Source: Bacillus sp. ISL-7
GTDB taxonomy: Bacteria > Bacillota > Bacilli > Bacillales_B > DSM-18226
Direction of reading: 5' to 3'
Length of the DNA stretch: 64,000 nt
Assembly: GCF_018613065.1 (NCBI RefSeq)
Contig: NZ_JAGGQW010000050.1
Coordinates: forward strand, 173,269-237,268
Part shown: positions 52,984 to 60,661 of the stretch, in pieces
Layout of the letters: each line of letters opens with the position of its first letter
Position numbering within the stretch: the stretch's first letter is position 1
Program-made: the position numbers and the translations under genes
The notes under the pieces: model-generated
What the model was told of the DNA's origin: nothing
Database searches by the model: none
Seen by the model: only the letters and a program-made list of their open reading frames with translations

Positions 52984-53145
52984 CTAATTTAATTCATCCA
53001 CTTCAATATGATCATCAGCGTAAGTCTCGGACATCTTATCCTGACAATTCCAGCACTTACTGCGATTTCGCTCCATAATAGCTAATTCTTCATGACAATC
53101 TACACAACAATCCATCTCAGAAACGGCCTTTTCATTTTTACACAT
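52984..53145 (-). CDS. Small zinc-ribbon-type protein
   Basis: 53 residues; AAGGAGGG lies before the ATG at 53145. The sequence has CCVDCHEEL and CWNCQDKM, two CxxC-type knuckles 15-20 residues apart that should bind one zinc ion, and an acidic C-terminus. It follows the MFS gene by 37 bp, so it is probably the last gene of the TauD-MFS unit. I do not recognise a named family. It could be a small regulator or a metal-site helper for the iron enzymes nearby, but nothing in the sequence proves that. Confidence 0.72.
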   Translation of the reverse strand: MCKNEKAVSEMDCCVDCHEELAIMERNRSKCWNCQDKMSETYADDHIEVDELN

Positions 53146-53182
53146 AGTTTATTTCCCTCCTTGATTCACCTATTCATGATTT

Positions 53183-54472
53183 TTATACAATAACTTGTTC
53201 CTCAGCTTTTATCGTTGTTTGACTTTGCTTCGCGGGACGAACAATAGCCCAAAACAATATTCCCATAACGAACATAACCAAAGAGGTTACTTGGAAGCCA
53301 TAACTATATCCAATTGCCTCAGTTCCTGCATACTGGATAAGATACCCGAATATGAGTGGAGCTATAATGCTTGTTGAACTTGATAGAGCCACATAGGCCC
53401 CTTGAGCCTTTCCAATGTTTTTGGGAGAAAAGAATTCCATTAACATTGCGGGTGCGAGTGAAAGAATAACAATCGCTAAACCCGGAGCAAGGATGAAGAA
53501 TAGAATGGAAATAGCACTTGAGTTAAAGGCATTTGCAAGGAATAAACAAATAGCGGATAGCACCATCGTAACTCCTGCAACATTTATTCGTGCTTTACGA
53601 ATATCTCCTGTTTTGCGATAAAGCCGATCCGATAATAAGGCAAATACAATTTGGCAAATGGCAGCGAAAAGAAAAGGTAAAGACACTGCAAGTTTTAACA
53701 TTTTTCCATCAAAATGTTGAATTTTGGTAAAATATGCAGGAAACCATACCGCTTGAACGGACAATAACCAATAGGCACAACCTGCACACAAAACGGTAAA
53801 AATAAAATTTTTAGAAAAAAGATGCGGAAGAAACTGACGCCATGAAACCTTAGAAGAAATTGATGAGTGCTTATCTTCTTGCTCAAAAGCGTACGAACCG
53901 ATTTCCTTTGGACTTTCTTTTCCAAAAATCAACCATAAAACTAGCACCATTAGTCCAACAATCCCCATTGCTAAAAAAGCAGATCTCCATCCATATTGAT
54001 TGATCAAGGAGAGTAATAATGGCGAAGCAATCGCAGGTCCGATTGTTGCTCCAAAGAGAACAGCGCCAAAGCCTATACCATGTCTATGTTTAGGGAACCA
54101 TTTTCCTATTAATGAAGTTGATATAGCAACGGCAGGACCTTCTCCTGCTCCTAAGACCATCCTTGATATTACTAGCAGAGACAGACTGGAAACAAAAGGT
54201 GTGGTAAATTGAACAGCCAACCATACAAACGAGATCCAAGTAAACATTTTTTTCGTATTTCTTGAATCGGCCATCCCCCCTATAATGAAAGAGGAAAAGG
54301 TAAAGAACCAAAAGAACGAACTTCCGACAATTCCCCATTGTGAAGGACTTAAATGTAACTCTTTCATTAGAGGAACAGATACCAAACCAATGATAACTTT
54401 ATCAACTTGGTTGATCATACCTGAAGCTACAAGAATTAATAATATGATCCAAGAATATTTTGGTGTTTTCAA
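53183..54472 (-). CDS. MFS transporter of the anion:cation symporter (ACS) type
   Basis: 429 residues from a TTG at 54472, after AAGGGGAG. Twelve hydrophobic helices are present, with family features NQVDKVIIGLVSVPLMKE in helix 1, VISRMVLGAGEGPAVAISTSLIGKWFP-type sequence in helix 4 and a central loop (~190-215). ACS relatives import organic acids such as glucarate, phthalate or hydroxyphenylacetate. It lies 160 bp after the TauD-type gene and is likely co-transcribed, so it is the probable uptake system for the substrate of this cluster. Confidence 0.9.
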   Translation of the reverse strand: MKTPKYSWIILLILVASGMINQVDKVIIGLVSVPLMKELHLSPSQWGIVGSSFFWFFTFSSFIIGGMADSRNTKKMFTWISFVWLAVQFTTPFVSSLSLLVISRMVLGAGEGPAVAISTSLIGKWFPKHRHGIGFGAVLFGATIGPAIASPLLLSLINQYGWRSAFLAMGIVGLMVLVLWLIFGKESPKEIGSYAFEQEDKHSSISSKVSWRQFLPHLFSKNFIFTVLCAGCAYWLLSVQAVWFPAYFTKIQHFDGKMLKLAVSLPFLFAAICQIVFALLSDRLYRKTGDIRKARINVAGVTMVLSAICLFLANAFNSSAISILFFILAPGLAIVILSLAPAMLMEFFSPKNIGKAQGAYVALSSSTSIIAPLIFGYLIQYAGTEAIGYSYGFQVTSLVMFVMGILFWAIVRPAKQSQTTIKAEEQVIV

Positions 54473-54632
54473 ATTAAAAATCTCCCCTTATTTTCTACTA
54501 TTTTGGGAAAACCTTTTCGTGAAACCATAAAGGCACGCCCGTTCACATGAATCAATTGGTGTTCTTAATAGTTTATAAAGGTAAATCTTCCGTGTTTAAA
54601 CTCTCCTAAACTCTTTATATTTATTAAATCCA

Positions 54633-55688
54633 TTACCTCATTTTTTCTGCAATACCACCAGCTGTTTGTTCACGTACGGGAATACCGCCGCGACCCGCTT
54701 TACCTGTTTTCTCATCAATAAACATCGCGAAGTCGGGCGCAATTCCTCGCCCATTTGACATCGTGAGCCACAATCTTAATAAATGACGTTTGCGTTCGGG
54801 TTCCTCATAGTCTTCGTATACAGTACGTGAATGAAGAACAGTATAATTATTAACAAATTGCATATCACCCGGTTCCATCATCATATCAATATGCATGTTT
54901 TCATCATGTAGGAGGGAATCCATTAAGTCATATGCTTCAATTTCAACTTTTGACAAATATCTACCTGTTTTCGCTTGTGCCGATTCAACATATCCGCGGT
55001 TATATCTGCAGCTCAATTTACCTTCGTAATAACTAAAGACTGGCGATGAATAAACAGGAGATTCACCTGGTGTTTCCTCACCACGACGATCCAAGAAATA
55101 TGGAAGATAGAGAATTCCAAGATACTCTGGGTACTGATCCAGAATTTCATTGTATACCGCCATGGCACTTACGATACTACTGTAACCCCCAGATTTAGCT
55201 TTTCGAAGACTTAATAATCCGACTACGTCAGATCCATCTGGGTGAAAGGGAAGATGGGCATTCGTTTGGTAACCGCGTACATTTGAATCATTAAGGTCGA
55301 GACCTTGGTCAACAACATGTCCTAATAGATCACCTTTTGCGTTTTGCGTTACCGGGATGCCAAGGTGGACTCCGAGACCCCAGTAAATGATGCTTGCATC
55401 TTCATCTGTATACTTTTCAATTGGTAAGCCACGAATTAATAGGAAACCTCTTCCATTTTCCAGCTCGCCTATAAAATAGGCTATTTCTTCAGAAAGATCC
55501 GGAATTGGAAAGTCGTCCTTGTTAAAATAAGGTGCCTTTAACCCTTTTTGTTTTACATATAATAAAGCGCTTTCAAGAATCTCAATAGTTTTCTCTGACA
55601 AATAATAAATCCATGAATCATCTTTAACTAAATCAATACCTTTCCAAGCTACTGGTCCTTGAATTTTTTCCTTTAAAATAGACGGCAC
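54633..55688 (-). CDS. TauD/TfdA-type Fe(II)/2-oxoglutarate dioxygenase
   Basis: 351 residues. The long open frame begins at an ATG at 55817, which lies upstream of the conserved -10 and cannot be in the transcript. The GTG at 55688 has a perfect AAGGAGG seven bases before it and is chosen. The iron site is H149-x-D151 (FHPDGSD) and H286 (VLHSRTVYED), with 2-oxoglutarate-binding R304 (RHLLRLWL region). Such enzymes hydroxylate acids, amines, ethers or sulfonates, often starting their breakdown. It heads the unit with the MFS importer and bears regulon promoter 5. The substrate is unknown. Confidence 0.88.
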   Translation of the reverse strand: MPSILKEKIQGPVAWKGIDLVKDDSWIYYLSEKTIEILESALLYVKQKGLKAPYFNKDDFPIPDLSEEIAYFIGELENGRGFLLIRGLPIEKYTDEDASIIYWGLGVHLGIPVTQNAKGDLLGHVVDQGLDLNDSNVRGYQTNAHLPFHPDGSDVVGLLSLRKAKSGGYSSIVSAMAVYNEILDQYPEYLGILYLPYFLDRRGEETPGESPVYSSPVFSYYEGKLSCRYNRGYVESAQAKTGRYLSKVEIEAYDLMDSLLHDENMHIDMMMEPGDMQFVNNYTVLHSRTVYEDYEEPERKRHLLRLWLTMSNGRGIAPDFAMFIDEKTGKAGRGGIPVREQTAGGIAEKMR

Positions 55689-55806
55689 CGAGAATCCTCC
55701 TTCGTTTTCTATTGCAACTTTAACTTTGTTCCCCCCCTTTATTTCGATGGAAATCGCTTTTAATAACTTTCTGACTGGTATAATAGTGATAATAGTTATT
55801 ACGTTA

Positions 55807-55862
55807 ATTATATTCATAATTTTCAGTTAAAAAAAGTTAAAATTTTTAACTTGCAAATAAAT
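55807..55862 (-). promoter_or_regulatory. Regulon promoter 5: 19-bp element (55844-55862) and -10 (55807-55812)
   Basis: ATTTATTTGCAAGTTAAAA lies 31 nt upstream of TATAAT for the TauD-type gene. The 5' leader would be about 110 nt. Confidence 0.7.
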
Positions 55863-55933
55863 ATTACTAATAAGCGAGAAATACGACAACCTTATCCATG
55901 GAAATTAACAACCCATACCATGATATTAGTAAA

Positions 55934-55989
55934 ACTTAATTACAAGTTAAAATTTTTAATTTTATATAAGTATCATTTGTAGGTAGAAT
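55934..55989 (+). promoter_or_regulatory. Regulon promoter 6: 19-bp element (55934-55952) and -10 (55984-55989)
   Basis: ACTTAATTACAAGTTAAAA lies on the plus strand 31 nt upstream of TAGAAT for the SDR gene at 56074. It is inverted relative to promoter 5, matching the opposite gene direction. AACTT...AAGTT forms a short dyad inside it. Confidence 0.7.
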
Positions 55990-56073
55990 CAAAATAGAAA
56001 TGATTAAAATATTCTAATAAATAGCTTTCGAGTTAAGGCTATTACAAGTTAATTCGAACCAGGAGGTTGAACT

Positions 56074-56847
56074 ATGGACTTAAAATTATCTGGAAAAAAA
56101 GCACTTATCGTTGGAGGAAGCAGGGGGATTGGCAAGGCTATTGCCCGTCAGTTGGCTTTAGAAGGTGTAGATTGTACGATTTGTTCAAGAAACGAATCTT
56201 CACTAAAGAGTGCAGCAGAAGAATTAGCCAACGAAACCAACAGAAATATTTATCCAATTGTGGCGGATACCAATGATCCTGACTCTATCCTAAATTTAGT
56301 TGAAAAAACTGCAGCAGAAATGGGAAGCATTGATATTTTAATCAACAGTGGGGCCCGCGTTGGCGGCCATGAGCCAGAGGATTTTAACAGCATTAAAGAT
56401 GAACTAATCTTGAAAGATTTTGAAGAAAAGTATATGGGCTATTTTCGTTGCGTCCGGGCTGTTGCTCCTTATATGATCAATAATAATTGGGGACGTATTA
56501 TCAATATAAGTGGTCTGGCAGCTAGAATTGGAGGCAATTATTTTAGTTCAGGTCCTCGTAATGCATCTGTTGTCCATATGACAAAATCCGCCTCATTAGA
56601 ATTAGGAAAGCACGGAATTACTGTCAATGCTGTTTATCCAGGGATTGTCGATACGGAAACGTTTAGAGGCAGGGTCACTAATGAGGAAGCTATTCGCCAG
56701 GCAGCATCGATGAATGCCCTCGGCCGCTTGATTACACCTGAGGAAATTGCTTATGTCGTTACCTTCCTAGCATCACCTTTAGGCGCTTCGATAACTGGAG
56801 ATGTCATTTCGGTAACCGGTGGAATTGGAAATACCGTTTATTACTAA
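56074..56847 (+). CDS. SDR oxidoreductase
   Basis: 257 residues; CAGGAGG precedes the ATG. The cofactor motif is GGSRGIGKA near 14-22, with NSGAR near 89. The active-site region reads FSSGPRNASVVHMTKS, where the Tyr of YxxxK is not found in the usual place (S-x-x-x-x-R-N region before HMTKS), so catalysis may be altered. The end SITGDVISVTGG is a normal SDR finish. It has its own regulon promoter and is the only structural gene of the cluster on the plus strand. Substrate unknown. Confidence 0.88.
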   Translation: MDLKLSGKKALIVGGSRGIGKAIARQLALEGVDCTICSRNESSLKSAAEELANETNRNIYPIVADTNDPDSILNLVEKTAAEMGSIDILINSGARVGGHEPEDFNSIKDELILKDFEEKYMGYFRCVRAVAPYMINNNWGRIINISGLAARIGGNYFSSGPRNASVVHMTKSASLELGKHGITVNAVYPGIVDTETFRGRVTNEEAIRQAASMNALGRLITPEEIAYVVTFLASPLGASITGDVISVTGGIGNTVYY

Positions 56848-56924
56848 AAGCCAAGGCTTGATATTGTTACAGTTTCGTAGATTATCAAAAATTTTCTATT
56901 AAAAAAATTACGCTATTTAAAAAA

Positions 56925-56950
56925 CGAGCCTCACTAAATTCTGAGGCTCG
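56925..56950. terminator. Terminator-like hairpin after the SDR gene
   Basis: A strong stem CGAGCCTCA/TGAGGCTCG lies 78 bp after the stop. No T run follows on the plus strand; one follows on the minus strand. Confidence 0.6.
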
Positions 56951-57443
56951 CCGCAAAGGACACCACAAAATTTAGATTTTGCATTCTTTCTTAATAAGGA
57001 AGAATCCAATATAAGTCGGGGATGAGAGTGGACCGTAATATCTTATCTCAACAGTTCCTGAATCCAAGTTTACTTTTACAAAAAATTACGCAGGTTTGCT
57101 TAATAAATGTAATCTATATTATATACATTACAAATTCAAATTACTTCCTTAACTCAATTAGAATATCGATTCTAACCTGCCCAGTTCAATTATTAAGAAA
57201 ATTTCAGCCACACTAACTACTCCCATCCCTTACCTAAGTCATAAGCCTACTCAAATAAATGGTCCAATATAAAAAAGACGCCCTATTACTTTAGAAGTGC
57301 GCCCGATTGTGAAGTATTTAAAAAACTTCTCATTTATTTGTTCTTACTTTATGCGTTGCTTAATACTTTTTTCAGAAATATTTTTTTGCCTCATTGCTTT
57401 ATTGATTTTAACCCCATCTTCTGATGTATTAGGTGTGCCTTTT
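56951..57443. other. Gene-free stretch before the VOC gene
   Basis: AT-rich and without credible genes; plus-strand frames at 57022 and 57297 lack ribosome sites and domains. On the minus strand just past the VOC stop, another frame stays open for about 33 codons (57340-57440), possibly a lost C-terminal tail of that protein. Confidence 0.35.
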
Positions 57444-57782
57444 TCAACTGAGAACTTCTACAATAAACCCGCCTGGGGCTTTAACATAGAATGTCCAGCG
57501 GTGAGCCATTTTGGGCGGTTTCACATCGAATCCATCATCCTTTAATCGATGATTAATCTCGTTCACTCGTTCTTTACTATCTTGTACGAAGCCAATATGA
57601 AAAGACTTGGGGTAGTTGACCTTGGTATCTTTCATCAAGGCGAGCAATAATCCGTTTTCGTCAGTCATTACAGCAAATGAATCGCCATGTATGCTCTTGG
57701 TTTGCAGCTCGAAATATTTCTCCAAGAACTCTCGGGCAGCGTTAACGTTAGTAACCGTAAGATTGATATGATTTAGTTTCAT
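57444..57782 (-). CDS. VOC-family (glyoxalase/bleomycin-resistance-like) protein
   Basis: 112 residues; GGAAAGGAGG precedes the ATG at 57782. It has the VOC beta-alpha-beta-beta-beta fold: MKLNHINLTVTNVNAAREFLE, then FAVMTDENGLLLALM, FHIGFV and a final FYVKAPGGFIVEVLS. The metal-type positions H5 (LNH), H62 (FHIGF) and E110 (VEV) are present, as in VOC enzymes. It is too short and unlike methylmalonyl-CoA epimerase. Role unknown; thiol or small-molecule modification is common in the family. Confidence 0.85.
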   Translation of the reverse strand: MKLNHINLTVTNVNAAREFLEKYFELQTKSIHGDSFAVMTDENGLLLALMKDTKVNYPKSFHIGFVQDSKERVNEINHRLKDDGFDVKPPKMAHRWTFYVKAPGGFIVEVLS

Positions 57783-58270
57783 AGGTTACACCTCCTTTCC
57801 TAAGTAATATCTAATCAAAACCGATCTATCAAACTTGATGTAGACTTCTTTCTTCTTCCTCTCTATTGTAAAGATTAATATAGATTCAGGAATCGATAAA
57901 TGGAATGAAGTTCCCTACAACTTTAGAACGAAGTTAAGACTTCGGTTTATTTATCGATTTGCTCATTAAAATAACGTAAATTACTTTTGACGATGCCTTA
58001 TATGTAAAATGGACGCTTATCCTTATTCAGGGAAATGCGCCAATTGTGGAAGTTTAATTATATTTCTTTATTGTAGATAAGCACCCATTAGTTTAAGTAC
58101 ACCTTTTCACAATCTTTGTTGCCTAGTGTGGAATTTTACGATTTAACTGTTGTGGTTCACACCGAACTATTCAATGATATTTAATTTTCTTTTGATGTTC
58201 CTTTTAAGAAATCTTTGTGTACGCTGGATTCATTAACTGTTACAAACTAAATTATTTTTTTATTTTTTTG
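57783..58270. other. Gene-free stretch with an 11-bp inverted repeat
   Basis: No credible gene. AATCGATAAAT (57891-57901) is repeated inverted at 57949-57959, enclosing a smaller CGAAGTTAAGACTTCG hairpin (57929-57944). This could be a structured RNA or a small mobile relic. The rest is AT-rich. Confidence 0.4.
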
Positions 58271-58301
58271 TTGACTTAAACCACGGTTTAAGTCGTATCA
58301 T
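58271..58301 (+). promoter_or_regulatory. MerR-type promoter with 19-bp spacer and palindromic operator
   Basis: The -35 TTGACT (58271-58276) and -10 TATCAT (58296-58301) are separated by 19 bp, the long spacer typical of MerR-controlled promoters. The spacer holds the dyad ACTTAAACC-AC-GGTTTAAGT (58274-58293). The regulator encoded just downstream should bind here and control itself and the SDR. Confidence 0.85.
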
Positions 58302-58342
58302 ATTCCTGTAGACGAGGAAACATAAAATTCGGAGGTCTCCAG

Positions 58343-58711
58343 ATGAAATATTGTTCAATAAGCGAAGCTTCAGCCAAATTCAATATTCCAGAATCAACGT
58401 TACGATTTTATGAAAAAAAAGGACTACTACCACTAATCGAACGTGATGAAGCTGGTAGACGGTTATTTTCAGAAGACCAAATTAAGCTACTTGAAACCGT
58501 TATATGTTTAAAAAACACGCATATGACGATAACTGGCATTAAACAATATATTGATTGGGTAGTAGAAGGAGACACTACCATTGAACTCCGACTTGAAATG
58601 ATGAAGAATCACAAGCAAGCAGTACTAGATGAAATTTCGTTGATGACAGAATCCTTAAAGGGAATTGACGAAAAAATTACTCGTTATACACAACGCACTA
58701 AGGAAAGATAA
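58343..58711 (+). CDS. MerR-family regulator
   Basis: 122 residues. Helix-turn-helix and wing are at ~1-70 (YCSISEASAKFNIPESTLRFYEKKGLLP, then RRLFSEDQIKLLETV), followed by a long dimer helix to the end. There are no Cys ligands of metal-type MerR proteins, so an AdhR-like or small-molecule sensor is more likely. GGAGG precedes the ATG. It is followed 78 bp later by the DltE-like SDR, the likely target, in one operon. Confidence 0.9.
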   Translation: MKYCSISEASAKFNIPESTLRFYEKKGLLPLIERDEAGRRLFSEDQIKLLETVICLKNTHMTITGIKQYIDWVVEGDTTIELRLEMMKNHKQAVLDEISLMTESLKGIDEKITRYTQRTKER

Positions 58712-58789
58712 GAGTTAGTTTAATGCGATTCCAGAAGAGGTATAAAATTTTTATTAAGTGAAGGAAATAATTAGAAAAGAGGAAATGTA

Positions 58790-59551
58790 ATGAAACTTTC
58801 AGGAAATACAATACTTATTACAGGCGGAAGTGCTGGAATAGGATTAGCTTTTGCAGAACGCTTTATAAATGCTGGAAATAAAGTCATTGTATGTGGACGA
58901 CGTGAAAATGTACTTCAAGTTGCGAAGGAAAAACTCCCTAGCCTTATTACTCGCGTAAGTAATTTGGATAGTGAATCCGAGCGTATAGCATTGTTTGATT
59001 GGGTAACAGAGAACTATGCAGAGGTGAATGTGTTAGTTAACAACGCAGGCATTCAACAACGCTTTAATGTTTTAAAAGCAGATGCGAAGAACAATTGGAA
59101 TTATTTCAACAAAGAAATAACCACCAATATTGAAGCACCTTTTCATCTTTCTATGCTGTTCGCTCCATTTTTTGCTACAAAAGAAGATGCGGCTATCATT
59201 AATGTGACATCTGGATTAGCCTTTACACCGTTTGCCATTGCTCCGATTTATTCAGCAACGAAAGCGGCACTACATTCATTTACAATGAGTCTAAGACACC
59301 AACTTTCTGAAACATCTGTAGAAGTAATTGAAGTTGCTCCTCCGGCAGTGAATACAGATTTAGGTGGAGCAGGGTTGCATACTCACGGAGAACCATTAGA
59401 TGCTTTCGCAGATGGGATTTTCAAGGGATTTGAAGAGGGTAAAAAGGAAATTGGATATGGTACTTCAGATGATCGCTTACGTATGTCACGAGATGAAGTC
59501 GATAAACACGTAGAAAATATGTACAATGCAATGAAAAATACAATTGAATAA
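58790..59551 (+). CDS. DltE-like SDR oxidoreductase
   Basis: 253 residues; AGAGGAAATG-type site before the ATG. The cofactor motif is TGGSAGIG near 11-18, with NNAG near 84 and active site YSATK near 160-164 with a preceding Ser in VTSGLA. The substrate loop GLHTHGEPLDAF and acidic-basic C-terminus are DltE-like. It probably handles reactive carbonyls under control of the MerR protein. A terminator lies about 95 bp downstream. Confidence 0.91.
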   Translation: MKLSGNTILITGGSAGIGLAFAERFINAGNKVIVCGRRENVLQVAKEKLPSLITRVSNLDSESERIALFDWVTENYAEVNVLVNNAGIQQRFNVLKADAKNNWNYFNKEITTNIEAPFHLSMLFAPFFATKEDAAIINVTSGLAFTPFAIAPIYSATKAALHSFTMSLRHQLSETSVEVIEVAPPAVNTDLGGAGLHTHGEPLDAFADGIFKGFEEGKKEIGYGTSDDRLRMSRDEVDKHVENMYNAMKNTIE

Positions 59552-59647
59552 CTATCCTTGAAAATAAGTGATACCATTGTGTAGGTATTTTTCGAAATTA
59601 TAAATCAAAATGACAATTGTTTTGACTTAATATTATCAAATAAAAAA

Positions 59648-59676
59648 GCAAAACTCATTGGCGAGTTTTCTTTTTT
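59648..59676 (+). terminator. Rho-independent terminator of the merR-SDR operon
   Basis: The stem GAAAACTC-like/GAGTTTTC with a short loop is followed by TTTTTT on the plus strand. Confidence 0.85.
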
Positions 59677-59859
59677 ATTTGCCATTCCTTCTTCAATTAA
59701 CCTCCCTCTATATAGAAAGGAAAATCTCTCGATTTCTCTCATTTTCTCCAAATTACGTGGTAGTTTGTTTTAATATTCATTTGAGTATTGGAATAATGGT
59801 GTATTCAAGGATAATTTTGGGAACAAAGTGAAAAAGCGACTGATAGCTGCCAAACCCCA

Positions 59860-60070
59860 CTTATCCAAAAGTGGATAACTAGTTAAAGTATGGTTGCACC
59901 GGTGGATATCCACATTTCTCATGGAGGTCAACCCTCCCATATCTCACAGAGTCTTCGCTCCAAAATTCCTTCGTCCAACCTTTCCATGAGGTAGATGTCA
60001 GTCATGCTGCCCGACAGGGTCCTTGCCCGTAGTTTAGTTGTTTTACTGACTAATCCGTGCTTCAAATGTT
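59860..60070 (-). other. Structured non-coding stretch next to the IS110 relic
   Basis: No coding frame was found. It is less AT-rich than its surroundings and holds several short dyads, such as GTGGATATCCAC near 59902-59913. It lies downstream of a decayed IS110 transposase. IS110-family elements carry a structured bridge RNA in a non-coding end, so this may be that end. The assignment is a hypothesis. Confidence 0.35.
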
Positions 60071-60122
60071 TAAAACAATCAACCTACTAAATAATTTCAA
60101 TTAAAAAAAATAAATTAAACTG

Positions 60123-60494
60123 CTACCTGTAATTCTGCCATATTTTTGTTTGACCTTTGTGCTTTCCAGAAGTATTCTCCTTAAGACTAAGCCCAGCTAG
60201 TTGATAATCTGCCTTGGGTGGGAATAGTAACTTAGGTCTCCTACCTCGGAAAAAAAGCCTGCAACCGTGTCTTTCCCTATTCCCTTAATAGCCAACATTT
60301 GTTCAACACCTGGAATTTGATCAAGAAGTTTATCTATGTTAGATTCCAGTTTTTTCGAAGTAAAAGAGTGCCGAAAACTCTAAACCTCTAAAGTCTTGGG
60401 CTCTTGCCACATGCTTGTATTTAGCAATATCAATACCTATAATTAATGTTTGAGAAGTAATTTGAGCAATCTTTTCATTTTGGTTATAATTCAT
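60123..60494 (-). pseudogene. IS110-family transposase relic
   Basis: The start is intact (CAGGAGG, ATG at 60494): MNYNQNEKIAQITSQTL followed by IIGIDIAKYKHVARAQDFRG, the DEDD-type IS110 N-terminus. The middle is deleted and the frame shifts. The remaining part shows the C-terminal transposase_20 region: IDKLLDQIPGVEQMLAIKGIG, then FFSEVGDLSYY and AGLSLKENTSGKHKGQT, and stops early. It keeps perhaps a quarter of a normal transposase and is inactive. Confidence 0.85.
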
Positions 60495-60631
60495 TTAAAT
60501 AGCCTCCTGGTATTTGTGATTGTTGTCCTTTTTGCCTGCAAGCTTTGGACACTCATATAATACCAAGGGGCTTTTTTATGTTCAAACCTCATATTTCTTC
60601 ATTACAGGAATGCTGCCCGTTAGCACAAGAA

Positions 60632-60656
60632 GCGATTGCTCTAATTGAACAATCGC
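60632..60656. terminator. GCGATTG hairpin after the 221-residue gene
   Basis: A perfect stem GCGATTG/CAATCGC lies just past the stop at 60662. A related hairpin is at 61412-61436. The T tail is weak, so it may be a dispersed repeat and not a strong terminator. Confidence 0.5.
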
Positions 60657-60661
60657 ACCCT

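Noticed and set aside
54473..54632. Seventh regulon promoter before the MFS gene
   Set aside because: No copy of the 19-bp element with a -10 at the set spacing was found; the MFS gene is more likely co-transcribed with the TauD-type gene.
57022..57216. 64-codon plus-strand frame
   Set aside because: No ribosome site and composition typical of AT-rich non-coding DNA.
57444..57782. VOC protein as the missing methylmalonyl-CoA epimerase
   Set aside because: At 112 residues it is short, its N-terminal motif differs from the epimerase pattern, and it lies about 10 kb from the carboxylase-mutase operon.
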